12,947 nucleotides of DNA from Trachelipus rathkii (GCA_015478945.1 JABUQX010095366.1:10001-22947); one strand, 5' to 3'. Counted from the stretch's first letter, positions 1 to 9,012 are shown. Made by a program: numbers and translations. Notes: generated by a model from the letters alone, not told the origin.

Positions 1-47
<47 letters not shown>

Positions 48-66
48 TAATAATAATAATAATAAT
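1..66. repeat. (TAA)n microsatellite
   Basis: A nearly uninterrupted run of TAA trinucleotides, with one GAT interruption near position 46, opens the window. Its true length is unknown because it is cut by the window edge. Nothing here is coding. Confidence 0.95.
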
Positions 67-70
67 ACAC

Positions 71-111
71 ACAGACAGACAGACAGACCTTTGGTCTGTC
101 TGTCTGTCTGT
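71..111. repeat. Perfect 19-bp tetranucleotide hairpin
   Basis: A (CAGA)n tract at 71-89 is followed by the loop TTT at 90-92 and its exact reverse complement, a (TCTG)n tract, at 93-111. The strand could fold into a 19-bp stem with a 3-nt loop. It sits next to the TAA microsatellite and looks like an inverted simple repeat, not a regulatory site. Confidence 0.85.
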
Positions 112-205
112 CTGTCAGGTGGTCGGTCTGGCTAATGGCTGGCACACAATAATAATAGCATAATAATATGATATATGGCATCTTAATGTTAAAAGTATTG
201 ATGTA

Positions 206-334
<129 letters not shown>

Positions 335-511
335 CATACACTTTAATCCTTATTATTCTGCTCTTTTATTAATTAACATTTTGATTATGATAATGATATA
401 AAATTTAGAAATTATTTATAAGATAAATCTTCTAATAATTTAGAAGCGAATGATATCAATAATATTAAAAGTATAAGGTGCGATATAATTACTAATAATT
501 TACCCGTGCAT

Positions 512-517
512 AACAAC
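512..517. repeat. Left 6-bp target-site duplication (AACAAC)
   Basis: The hexamer AACAAC lies directly before the first base of the transposon and recurs directly after its last base at 10923-10928. Six-base duplications are the known signature of Polinton/Maverick insertion by a retroviral-type integrase. The exact match fixes both ends of the element. Confidence 0.93.
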
Positions 518-587
518 AGTAGTAGGAAGGCTTTTCGGACACCGGCTTTTGTATTCTACGGTGCAATTTTGGCCTTGTAGCTTTTTG

Positions 588-635
588 GCACCCCTTCGGA
601 GAGGGGGTGCGCCAGACGGTTGCGAAGCAACCGTC
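588..635 (+). other. Two adjacent hairpins near the left terminus
   Basis: GCACCCC at 588-594 pairs with GGGGTGC at 604-610. GACGGTTGC at 615-623 pairs perfectly with GCAACCGTC at 627-635 around a GAA loop. Both recur in the right TIR (10804-10850), where the GC-rich stem is even longer (CACCCCTTC/GAAGGGGTG) and the other has one mismatch. Retention in both arms suggests a role for the termini, for example recognition by the integrase or by replication proteins, but that is inference. Confidence 0.75.
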
Positions 636-710
636 GTACGTTCCCAATCACCGTAAGGAGTATCTATTAGTGTTCTATTAGTGTTCTATGAGTATTAGAT
701 GAGTGCTAGG

Positions 711-798
711 TGAGTGACAGTTGAGTGCCACATAGTGCCAAGTGAAAGTGCCACAAAAAGTGTCAAGTGAGTGCCACATAGCGCCAACTGAGTGCCAC
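711..798 (+). repeat. 21-bp tandem repeat in left TIR
   Basis: About four imperfect copies of a unit close to GTGCCACATAGTGCCAAGTGA. The right arm has the same array at about 9492-9566, in reverse orientation and more regular. It is preceded by a doubled TATTAGTGTTC segment. These are sub-terminal repeats of the TIR. Confidence 0.8.
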
Positions 799-1007
799 TT
801 TTTTCAAGCCTTTTCTAGCCTCCCCTGAGCCTAGAATAGCCCTAATATGGGTATCTGCACCTATGTTATAAGGTATGAGGATTCGATTAATGTATATTAC
901 AAGTGGCTAGGATGCTTCCTTGTATGAGTTAGCATTTTTTCTAGCACTTCTAGCATGACAGAATATATATCTAAAGAGTTACACATTTGAGCAGTGAACG
1001 CAATGAG

Positions 1008-1145
1008 CGTTTCGCAGGTGACCTCGAAACCGCCGCCGCGTCGTTCGCAGGCAATATTTCCGCGCGCTGCACCCGCGTGCGCCCGCAGGCGCAATATTCC
1101 CGCGTAACCGATAAATGCAGCGTGCACCCGCAGGCGCAATATTAC
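1008..1145 (+). repeat. CpG-rich TIR core with three CGCAGGC(GC)AATATT repeats
   Basis: An island of very high GC and CpG content in an otherwise AT-rich element. It holds three direct copies of a motif that joins CGCAGGC(GC) to AATATT, at 1046-1058, 1084-1098 and 1129-1143. The counterpart in the right arm (about 9148-9300) has related motifs at 9198 and 9236 on the opposite strand but in a different arrangement. Spaced copies of a composite motif look like protein-binding sites, but no function can be assigned from sequence. Confidence 0.75.
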
Positions 1146-1573
1146 AGTTCGAACGATAAATATGATATCAAAGAACTGATTCAAAGAATTTCTCGTGATA
1201 CCAAGTGAGTCATTCATTTTTACTTCATACTTAAACATTTTTGCTGTAAACATTTACATTACATAATCCTAAGTTAGTAAACAGTAAAATCAATAACGCT
1301 GCTGTTCAGCAACAAAGGATTAGTAGGCTTTGTTTTACTGCTTTACTACTGCTTTACTGTTTTAACTCATATTTATTAACATTATGTTTTCTTTTATATT
1401 TTTTTTATTTTTGTTTTAATATTTTTTATTTATTTATTTATTTATATTTATTTTTTAATTTTGTTTTAAATTTAAATTTTATAAAGTTTTAAAAATTGTA
1501 ATAAGAAAAACACACGCAGTGTGTCTATTATATAATTATTTTATTTACTGAAATTGTAATGAAATTTTAAAAA

Positions 1574-1714
1574 CACTTTACAGACCTTTTAAAACAGTGA
1601 AACAGTACCGAATAACGCAGCCGGTAAGCATAGCAACAAGGGGGATTAGTGATTAGTTTTACTGCTTTACTGTTTTTACTCATGTTTTACTGCTTTATTA
1701 TTCACTTAACGAGT
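1574..1714. other. Spacer between left TIR and ATPase, with TIR-like repeat
   Basis: This stretch holds a degenerate second copy of a TIR-internal unit seen at about 1281-1380: a gene-free run of CAGTAAA / GGATTAG / TTTTACTGCTTTACTG pieces. It ends immediately before the ATG of the ATPase remnant, so it may have carried its promoter. No clear TATA or initiator element can be singled out. Confidence 0.5.
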
Positions 1715-2337
1715 ATGGATGTAGAGAAATTTACGTTCCGAAGTCCGGCTACATGTCTTGTAGCTGGTAGCTGGACCTACAGGATGTGGTAAAACTTTTC
1801 TATTATCAAATATTTTAAAGGAAATGGAGATTTTTGAGCATATACCGGTAAAAATAATATGGTGTTTTAATGTTTATCAAGAAAAATTTAAGGAATATAA
1901 AGATGTTATTCAATTTCATGAAGGCAGATATTAGATCATTGGACAATATACATGGCCATAAAATTATTGTATTAGATGATTAATGCACAAGTTGAATTTG
2001 GAAATAGCAGAAGCGTTCACAGTTTATTCTCACCATCTAAATATCTCGGTGTTTTTCATAACACAGAATATTTTTCATCAAAGCAAGCATATGCGAAGTG
2101 TTTCTTTAAACACACAGTATTTACTGTTGTTTGGCTAGAGAAGAGACATGAGTCAAATTAATGTATTGAAACTCAAATGTTTCCCCTTCAAAGGAAAGAG
2201 TTCTTATAAAGAGGTTACTGATCCCCCCCCACGGTTATTTTCTGATGTGTGAACTTCACCCCAAAAACACGTACAGAGTGTTGCTTCGTACCAACATTCT
2301 TCCCTATGAGATAGAAACTGTATACATACCTGAATAA
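1715..2337 (+). pseudogene. A32-like genome-packaging ATPase (FtsK/HerA superfamily), broken
   Basis: In an intact relative this ATPase would power DNA packaging into the capsid. The ATG at 1715 opens a short N-terminus. The Walker A motif GPTGCGKT is encoded at 1773-1796, and the Walker B-like IIVLDD ends at about 1980. Downstream are the family segments FFITQN and SLNTQYLLLF (about 2050-2130), and near the end LRTNILP (about 2290). The length of about 207 codons is close to the family norm. Breaks seen: a 7-bp tandem duplication (GTAGCTG twice, 1760-1773) just before Walker A, frameshifts near 1925 and just after Walker B near 1980, a TAG at 2136, and another frame change near the run of eight C at 2223-2230. 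The TAA stop (2335-2337) shares its last base with the next gene's ATG. Confidence 0.9.
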
Positions 2338-2662
2338 TGAGTGCTCTAGTTGCAAAGTATTTACTTCTTATAAAAAAATTAAAAAGCTGAAACCATCTGA
2401 AAAACGTAAACTAATTAGTGAGGATGAGAAATTCACCCAATGTGTATGTGAAGTCTGTTTAAATCTTATAAAAGGAAATGTTCCTTTAAACAGACCTCAG
2501 AAGGTAAAGCTACGTCGCTATAGAAACATCATTAAAAAACTCTCCCTCAACATAAAAAATCTGAAAAATAAAAAGAAGTTAATACAGAGAGGAGGAGGCG
2601 TATTCCTACCATTACTCTCCTCCGTTATAGCTCCACTGATAACTAAGTGGATGTCCCCATGA
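2337..2662 (+). pseudogene. pX-like small basic virion protein, frameshifted
   Basis: The ATG at 2337 overlaps the stop of the ATPase, the tight spacing expected in a compact virus-like element. After about 14 codons the frame changes around an A-rich stretch (2372-2385), and the rest of the gene is open in another frame to the TGA at 2660-2662. The visible part has a cysteine pair near CVCEVC, a strongly Arg/Lys-rich middle, and a C-terminus with RGGG followed by the hydrophobic segment FLPLLSSVIAPLI (about 2605-2643). Basic protein plus glycine-led hydrophobic tail resembles adenovirus core protein X (mu) precursors and the PX proteins of adintoviruses and Polintons. The likely role is condensing or packing virion DNA. 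The assignment rests on that pattern only. Confidence 0.75.
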
Positions 2663-3518
2663 TGAAGAAGTTTGCTGTACTTCCATATAATGAGTATGAG
2701 AAAATGAAGTTTAATAATACAGCATCTGTACAGTATTCAGTTCCGCAGATTCATCGTTCACAACCTCTATATGACCAGTTATTACCGCGCACTGTGCAAA
2801 ATCCGCAACCCCAATATATGCAGATATTACCACACAATGCATTGACATTACAACCTCTTTCACATCAACAACAACAGTTGCACCAACAGAATCCTTATAT
2901 GGTGAACGACTCATTATCTTTTCAGCAGCCTCTACCTCATAGCTTATATGATCCTAAAATTGATCAGATAACCAATTACGAGAAAGAAGTGTACAGGATA
3001 TTAAATTCAGACATTAACATCCATGAGAAACGCATCTTATACCAAGATGCCATACAAAAATTGATAGATCTTAAAGACTTGCATCTACATCCATCACTAC
3101 GTAAACCGCTAACCGATGATGTAGATATACCTAATGAAGTAAAACTTGAAGTGAAAAATGAAGATAAATTTAAAAATATCCTAGAGGAGAGCTTACCTAT
3201 TAGAGTGGTAAATCAGGAATAGCTTTATATAATATTTTAAAAGATCAATTATCTTTGAATGAAGCAGGGCAGATCGTAATTGATGATGAAATAGTTAAAG
3301 GTTCAAATATTGTTGATTTGATAGCTGATCTCTCCCGTAACTGGAAGAAGGGTCCTTTAAAAGGATGGAATGAGATCAAACAAGAACTTCAGACTATTAA
3401 TTTTCCCAGAACTTTAATCTTAAATACACGACGCCTAGCAGACTTAGATAATATCCCCATGACACCTAGACCTGATTCAAGTCCCTCAGGCACTTCTACG
3501 CTTCAGATAAATTCCTAA
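2659..3518 (+). pseudogene. Unknown Polinton protein, Gln/Pro-rich, split by one frameshift
   Basis: I do not recognise a named family. The likely start is the ATG at 2659, whose ATGATG overlaps the TGA of the pX-like gene; an upstream GTG at 2647 is in frame but less likely. The N-terminus reads KKFAVLPYNEYEKMK. Residues about 30-90 are rich in Gln, Pro, His and Tyr with PLYDQ- and PQY-type repeats. Residues about 100-140 look helical and charged. The frame closes at TAG 3220-3222, but the adjacent frame is open from 3204 to TAA at 3516-3518. That part carries a compact segment with KGPLKGWNEIKQEL and NFPRTLILNTRR, which looks like a conserved C-terminal domain. The two pieces are best read as one gene of about 286 codons broken near 3205-3220. 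Its place beside the ATPase and pX suggests a virion-related role, which is inference. Confidence 0.7.
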
Positions 3519-4207
3519 ACGTAAAGCACAGAGGCAGAATAAGAAAACAATCTTTATAATAAACCTAGTTGATTAAATCGTAAATATGTATTATCATATA
3601 TATGCGTATATATATAAGTTGGTTAAGGTTATACAGCATATATAGCAGTTATATAGGTAGTATATATATATATATATATATGGGTGGTTATATTAGTTAA
3701 GGTTGGTTATTATTGGTTGGTTATATGTTATTATATATATATGGTTATATATATATATATATATTTAGTTGTAATGCCTGTGTATACCAAATATGTTATT
3801 TCAAACTTTTCTTTAGCCCTTTGACCTATATATGACTTTTTGCATAACTATAAGGATATATATATGTGTATATCTATATATATATATATATGCTATATAT
3901 ATTATAAAGAAGAGCAATATTGAGCAGTTATATATATATATATATATATATGTTTATATAGTTATTATATATTATATATATATATAAAAGAATAGCATAT
4001 ATATATTATTACTTTTGGTTATTACAGAGCATAAGGCAATATATATATATTAAGGGTTACAGCAAAGAAGAGTTGGGAGCTAGTTGTTATATATATATGG
4101 CTATGGAGCACGCATAGCATATATATATATAGCAGCAGTTGTTATATATATATATAAGTTGTTATTAGCAGTTATATATAACGCTTACACGTGTGTCAGT
4201 AGTCAAC
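3519..4207. repeat. (TA)n-rich gap between gene blocks
   Basis: About 690 bp dominated by many short TATATA tracts (for example 3659-3680, 3750-3764, 3930-3950) separated by short pieces such as GGTTATTA, AGCAGTTATA and AGAAGAGC. No open frame or gene remnant is visible on either strand. This is the largest gene-free stretch between the TIRs and is a candidate scar for loss of the polymerase gene, though nothing in it shows that directly. Confidence 0.8.
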
Positions 4208-5285
4208 ATGGAGGCAAAGGTGGTTGATAAGTATTACTTCAATCTGAGGGAACCAAATAGTTTTGGGGTTTCACTAGGGTTTGCCTCAAGGTTTCCTAAT
4301 ATTATAGAAAAGAGTTAAAAAATACTAGAGTGGCGAAGAGGCATTTCTTACATTACATAAACCTGTAAGAAAAAAAATTATTACGCGGAAAACCTTAGCC
4401 CCTTACCTCGATAGTGTATGCCAGATAGATTTAACTGAAATGATTAAATATACTTCTTATAATAAAGGATTTCAATACATACTTTTTACTATTGACGTAT
4501 ACTCTAGATACTTATGGTTAAAGCCAATAAAAGATAAAAGATCAGCTACAGTTGCCGCTGCAGTACTTGAAATTATAGAGGTTGAACGTAAGGTCCCTAA
4601 AACGATCTGGACAGATTCAGGAATGCAATTCAAGGGTCGAGGAGTTTCAGGAGCTGACTTGGGAGTATGGTATAAGCTATTACAATACATTTTTCGTAAA
4701 CAAAGCGAAGCGGCTATAGTTGAAAGAGTCCAGCGTACTATTAAAGAACGCATGCATAGGTATTTTACTAAAATGAATACTTTTAAATATATTGATATAC
4801 TGGACGATCTAGCTTATTCTTATAACAGATCTTACTATAGAACTATAAAGACAACACCTTTAGAAATGTCAAAAACTAGAGGCCATCGATCACATCTGTA
4901 TGAAGAAGAAAACAAAATAAAAGATATATCAGGAATAAAGGTGAATGACTATGTAAGAGTATCTCGAACTGCAGAAAGGTTTAGAAAAGGATATGAAGCC
5001 AGATGGTCTACAGAAGTCTTTAAAGTGCACAATATCCGCCCATTCCGTCGTGATAGTTTAAAGTTATATTATCTGGAGGATTTAGATGGTGAAAAGATAA
5101 AAGGAGGGTTCTATAAACAGGAAATACAGAAAGTACGATTTAATCCTGAAACTCACGAATATAAAATAGAAAAAATATTAGGCTCAAAAGGTCGAGGCCG
5201 TAGTAAACAGTATTTGGTGAAATGGGTGGGATACCCTGTTAAGTTTAATACTTATATAAAAGCATGTGAAATTAAGAAGCATTAA
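4208..5285 (+). pseudogene. Polinton integrase: rve DDE core plus C-terminal chromodomain, N-terminus frameshifted
   Basis: The integrase would cut and join the element ends into host DNA, giving the 6-bp duplication. The ATG at 4208 opens an N-terminal piece (YYFNLREPNSFG) that closes at TAA 4316-4318. The main frame is open from 4329 to TAA 5283-5285. It includes TLHKPVRKK, then the catalytic triad: Asp in QIDLTEM (codon 4428-4430), Asp in WTDSG (4614-4616) and Glu in AIVERVQR (4722-4724). The last two are 35 residues apart, the classic D-35-E spacing. The C-terminal 45 residues contain YLVKWVGYP, a chromodomain signature, which in such integrases may steer insertion to particular chromatin. 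An internal ATG at 4440 gives a 281-residue open frame, but it would exclude the first catalytic Asp and is not the true start. The break lies at about 4270-4335. Confidence 0.92.
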
Positions 5286-5303
5286 TCAGTTGGCATTATA
5301 ATC

Positions 5304-6263
5304 ATGGAGAGTGTAGATCACTTCTATTTAACTCTCCCGTCTTCGGCCCCTTTGGATTTACACCCTGATAATAAACTCTCGGATTTTACAACTGTGTTAA
5401 TGAATCCTATACAACTTGAAAGAGAGGTATGCGAAGTAGGATTATGTGTATTAAATACGGACATAGGAAATTTACCTCACAATCTATTCTTGGATGGAGT
5501 GTACAGAAGTGTAGAATGCGTTGAAACTATATTACAAGTGAAAGATACGTGATCTGAAAAGGACTACAATTGGTACAAAGCTGAATGCGACTACATTTGG
5601 TACAAAAGAAAACTTCTTTGAAGAATTTGTTCTGAGGCGGGCATATTTTAAATCGGTACCTGCTATTTTTAGTTATTTAAACGATCTCTTTGATATGAGT
5701 ATTATGTGTAAGGACTTGGTATACAAAACTGATATGCGTACCTATGAAGATAAAGTAATAATATCTTTAAGATCAAAAGTAAGTGTAAACCTGCGAGACC
5801 GTGATATTTTTCTCGAACGATCACCATGGCAACGTAAACATATCCGTAAACGGTATGTTGAGTTGATGATATACTCATGATATCCATACTATGTTGAAGA
5901 GGGTTATACTAGCTGTGGAGAATAACCCCATGACTCGACATGAACAAAACGATGAGGGAGACCGAGTACTGCATTATACATGTACCCCATCCGAGATGCT
6001 CAACCATCCAGGTATGGCTTATGTATATACAAATATAATTGATCATCAACATGTAGGTAATACTAAAGCTCCTTTATAAAGAGTAGTATATTTCCCCAAA
6101 GAGAGTAAAGTTATAACATTCCCTAATGTTCATTATCTGCCTCTGAATAGATCAAATTTTGAATGTACGACTGCATATAAAAGATGTAGAAGGAAATCCC
6201 TTCCCATTTACATACGGGGCATTGTTGTGCAAAGTTCATATTAGAAAGAAACAGATGCAGTAA
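5304..6263 (+). pseudogene. Minor capsid (penton-like, single jelly-roll) protein, broken
   Basis: This corresponds to the Polinton/adintovirus minor capsid protein that forms pentameric vertices. The ATG at 5304 lies 18 bp after the integrase stop. The first 82 codons are open and show FYLTLPSSAP, PDNKLSDFTT and EVCEVGLC, typical of the N-terminal strand region. After the TGA at 5550-5552 the gene continues in other frames. One segment is open from about 5610 to 5879 and another from 5891 to TAA 6077-6079 (contains AYVYTNIIDHQHVG). After that stop the same frame reads VVYFPKESKVITFPNVHY, and a last frame change near 6160 leads to a TAA at 6261-6263. An imperfect 27-bp tandem duplication of GACTACAATTGGTACAAA at 5562-5606 coincides with the first break. 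Overall length, about 320 codons, fits the family. Confidence 0.85.
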
Positions 6264-6370
6264 TTACAGCATAATGGATTATATATAAGAGGTGTAGTCA
6301 GTTATATTTTTTCATTCATTAACATACTCTCACAGTGTAAAGATAGTATAAGAAAGACACTCCTGTAATA

Positions 6371-6722
6371 ATGGACGAAGAAAGGGTATTCAGAGGGTCA
6401 AAAATGCAGAGGGGGTATGGCCTGGGTGGATTTTTTGCCAAGCTATGGAAGTGCAAGGCCTCTACCACTGGTGAAATATATAGGTAAAAAGCTATAAGAA
6501 CAGGTTTGCATACTATTCAAGATATAGGCAGGAGATGCAACCCTCGTGCATCATTAAAAGACGCGGCTGTCGATGTTTCGCATGATGTTAACAGATGCTA
6601 AGCGTAAATAAGACGTAAAAATGTCAGGTCAAGGTCGAGGGACCAAGAAGATTGTCATAAAGAAAAAGCCTAAGCGGAAAAAAACTCTAAAGAAAAAATG
6701 TATTGATGTATTTGCTATTTAA
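6371..6722 (+). pseudogene. Small basic virion/core-like protein (GYGLGG type), broken
   Basis: The ATG at 6371 opens MDEERVFRG, then QRGYGLGGFF, a glycine-rich motif that I associate with a small virion protein encoded just before the major capsid gene in Polintons. The frame ends at TAG/TAA around 6483-6488. A following piece in another frame (AIRTGLHTIQDIG, RASLKDAA, about 6491-6600) looks like an amphipathic helix region. A terminal 33-codon segment opens at ATG 6621 and ends at TAA 6720-6722; it is very rich in Lys/Arg (KKKPKRKKTLKKK) and resembles a nuclear localisation or DNA-binding tail. I read all three as one decayed gene. It may be analogous to adenovirus pVI or a core protein, but that equivalence is unproven. 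Confidence 0.65.
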
Positions 6723-6809
6723 TTACTAACTGTTAACTTTTATACGAGATGTATATAAGTAATGTTTTTCATGAAAATGTTCATTATACGACCAGAATGC
6801 ACATACAAG

Positions 6810-8111
6810 ATGCATTTCCTCCATTCTAGTCCTGATTGTTGTAAGAGTGAATTGAATTTCTCCATGAACCCTACACAGATAGCGTAAGCGAATCCAACTT
6901 TATCAGTATTAATCCTGTTCACTCAATTACAAATACAGATGTTCCTCTAGAGTTCACATTCCAGGCACTTCTGATCAATACCTGGACCCCTCCTAATGTG
7001 TTTTATATGTAAAAACGAAATTGACAAAACCTGATGGTACAGATCTTTCCTTCGGGTGATGACCATATAGTATATACAGAATCAAATTTCATGTTTTCAC
7101 CCAGGTCGAAGTCTATCTTAACGGAACTCTCACTAGGTGCATCAGCGGCTAATTATCCTTATAGAAGCTATATAGAGCATTTATAAATTATTCAGACGAC
7201 GCTAAACAATCTCATCTCCAATCATGTGGTTTTTATAGTTTCAGCAAAGATGAGGCTGCACATATAGATAAAAGCAGCTAAAGTCATAAACAATACTTAT
7301 GAATTTTAAGGTCGATTAAATGGCGATATCTTCTCTCAAGAAAACTCTCTTTCTACCATCTGTAGATGCTAGAATCATTTAGTATCCCGATCAAATCCCA
7401 AAATTTCTTGCTCTAAAAACAAAAAGTAAGCTTCCACGCTAGCTGTATGTCCAGCAGTAAACTGTTGGAGGCTTATCTCTGTTAGAAAAAGTGAAATTAT
7501 CACCACAGCGTCATTTGGAAATTGAAAAAGTCGCTTTTGAAAACTACAGCTAAATATCCTATTAAGAGAGTTGAAAACAAGATATTTAATTTCACTCAAG
7601 AATTATCGAGTATCAATATCCCTAACATTGTGAACGGAAATTTACCACAGAAAGATAATAGGGATTGTGGAACATGAAGCCTACCTCAGGGAATTATAAA
7701 AGTCACTCCCTATAAATTCACACACCTTTCGGGACTTAGCATCAGCTTCACACAGAATGGATTACCCCACGGACGTGATTATGAGCCGTTATACAACGGA
7801 GACCCATTCTCCTCTGTACTGGCCATTTACGACCAGCTAATAGCCAATGAGCTCGTATCATAATGAGAGCGGGGACAGGTTTAAATCTTGAAGAATACGC
7901 AAAGATAGTAATTTATACGCCTATGATCTTACTGCAGACCTTTCAGCTTGTAACGCCTATCATTTAAACATTTTGAGAAAGGGCACCTTAGGACTAAGTC
8001 TCTCTTTTGGATCAAGTCTACACCTACCCATCATCACCGTAGTGGTCTATCTTGAACATCCCTCAACTCATTGAAATTGACAGAGTACGCAACGTGCTTT
8101 TGAATTATTAA
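6810..8111 (+). pseudogene. Major capsid protein (double jelly-roll, hexon-like), heavily broken
   Basis: The intact homologue builds the icosahedral shell. Traces are spread over three frames. The ATG at 6810 is followed by CKSELN, a conserved N-terminal motif. Further on are PDGTDL (about 7030-7047), FTQVEVYLNG (about 7096-7125), NYSDDAKQSHLQS (about 7188-7226), NGDIFSQ (about 7320), KTTAKYPIKRVE (about 7540-7575) and, near the end, DLTADLSA (about 7924-7947) and LEIDR-like residues shortly before TAA 8109-8111. At least eight frame changes or stops separate them. The remaining span, about 434 codons, is shorter than the usual 500-650, so internal deletions are likely. It lies between the core-like gene and the protease, as expected for the late block. 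Confidence 0.85.
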
Positions 8112-8113
8112 AG

Positions 8114-8569
8114 ATAAATGAAGAGGAAATAAAATCGGTGTTTAAAAATGAGCATCGCTTTTTAGGAGTGTTCGCTATTAACGAAATAAACTCTGTAAAG
8201 TTGGAGAAGGACACCTGCTTCGTATTCAATACATCGCCTCGCCACATCACCTCAACAGGACATTGGATTTCCGTTTATTGAGCAAAAAACGATACTGTTC
8301 ACATAATTGATTCTTTGAACTTAAAATTTATATTGAATAATCATTATATCATCTTATTTTTAAAATATAATAATGTAAGTTATGTAAAAACTATGTCTTA
8401 CCCCATTCAGCCCTTATATTTTAATTTATGTGGAGTCTATTGTATTTATTTCATTAAATGCTTTTTAAATAATGTATGTTTTAATAAATTTGTAAATATA
8501 TTTGATGCTAAAAATTTGTATGTCAATGATTTTATAGTTTCTAATTATGTAATAAATGCTTTAAAATGA
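8114..8569 (+). pseudogene. Adenain-like cysteine protease (Ulp1/C5-type), one internal stop and lost start
   Basis: In relatives this protease matures capsid and core proteins. It is the best-preserved gene here. Reading from the ATA codon at 8114 (probably a former ATG, or a start displaced by a 1-bp indel) the frame runs to TGA 8567-8569 with one interruption, TGA at 8279-8281, where a tryptophan codon is expected after SVY. The catalytic set is all present: His in GHWIS (8261-8263), Asp in IIDSL (8309-8311), Gln in YPIQPL (8408-8410) and Cys in NLCGVY (8429-8431). The Gln-to-Cys spacing of seven matches adenovirus protease. It begins 2 bp after the capsid stop. At about 151 codons it is slightly short. 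The downstream part is very AT-rich and was open for at least 85 codons without damage. Confidence 0.9.
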
Positions 8570-8782
8570 AAAACACGATTTTACTACCCTTAAAACTCAT
8601 ATATATAAACATAATGTTTTTACTAAAAAATTTGTTACAATTTTAGTAAAAATAAAAATGATTATATAATAGACACACTGTGTGTGTGTATTTTTCTTAC
8701 ATTACAATTTTTAAAACTTTATAAAAAAGTATTAAAACAAAAATAAAAAATAAAAAACAAAAATAAAAAATATAAAAGAAAA

Positions 8783-9012
8783 CATAATGTTAATAAATAT
8801 ATGAGTTAAAGCAGTAAAGCAGTAAAGCAGTAAAACAAAAGCCTACTAATCCCTGCGTTATTGATATACTGTTTTACTGCTTTAAGGGTATGTAAGTATG
8901 CACATAATGTTAATAAATATATGAGTTAAAGCAGGAAGCGGTAAAGCAGTAAAACAAAAGCCTACTAATCCCTTTGTTGCCAGGCAACAACAGAGTTATT
9001 GATTTACTGTTT
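8783..9012. repeat. Two tandem 120-bp units inside the right TIR
   Basis: Both units begin CATAATGTTAATAAATATATG, at 8783 and 8903, and run through AAGCAGTAAAGCAGTAAAACAAAAG and CCTACTAATCCC to TACTGTTTTA. The second unit also holds the small inverted repeat TTGTTGCC-A-GGCAACAA, lacking in the first. The left arm has one copy at the matching place (about 1281-1380), so the doubling is specific to the right arm. Confidence 0.8.

Larger units (their letters stand above)
518..1573 (+). repeat. Left terminal inverted repeat
   Basis: This arm matches the reverse complement of 8617-9640 and 10798-10922. The outermost 124 bp (518-641) pair with 10798-10922 at roughly 95% identity, then 641 onward pairs with 9640 leftward. 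Inside it are two short hairpins (588-635), a 21-bp tandem repeat (about 711-798), a CpG-rich core (about 1008-1145) and an AT-rich inner part with a CACACGCAGTGTG motif near 1510. The match fades just after the GAAATTGTAATG stretch near 1560. No gene is supported inside it; the open frames there are chance products of the GC-rich core. Confidence 0.92.

Noticed and set aside
897..1253. Open frames on both strands in the GC-rich part of the left TIR
   Set aside because: Stops are rare there because of base composition; the matching part of the right TIR does not keep either frame, and no domain is recognisable.
1976..2161. 61-codon open frame on the plus strand
   Set aside because: It overlaps the ATPase remnant out of frame; the ATPase motifs are in the other frame.
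4472..4753. 93-codon minus-strand open frame
   Set aside because: Shadow of the integrase core on the opposite strand.
7375..7599. Minus-strand open frame of 74 codons
   Set aside because: Lies over the decayed major capsid gene, whose conserved segments are on the plus strand.
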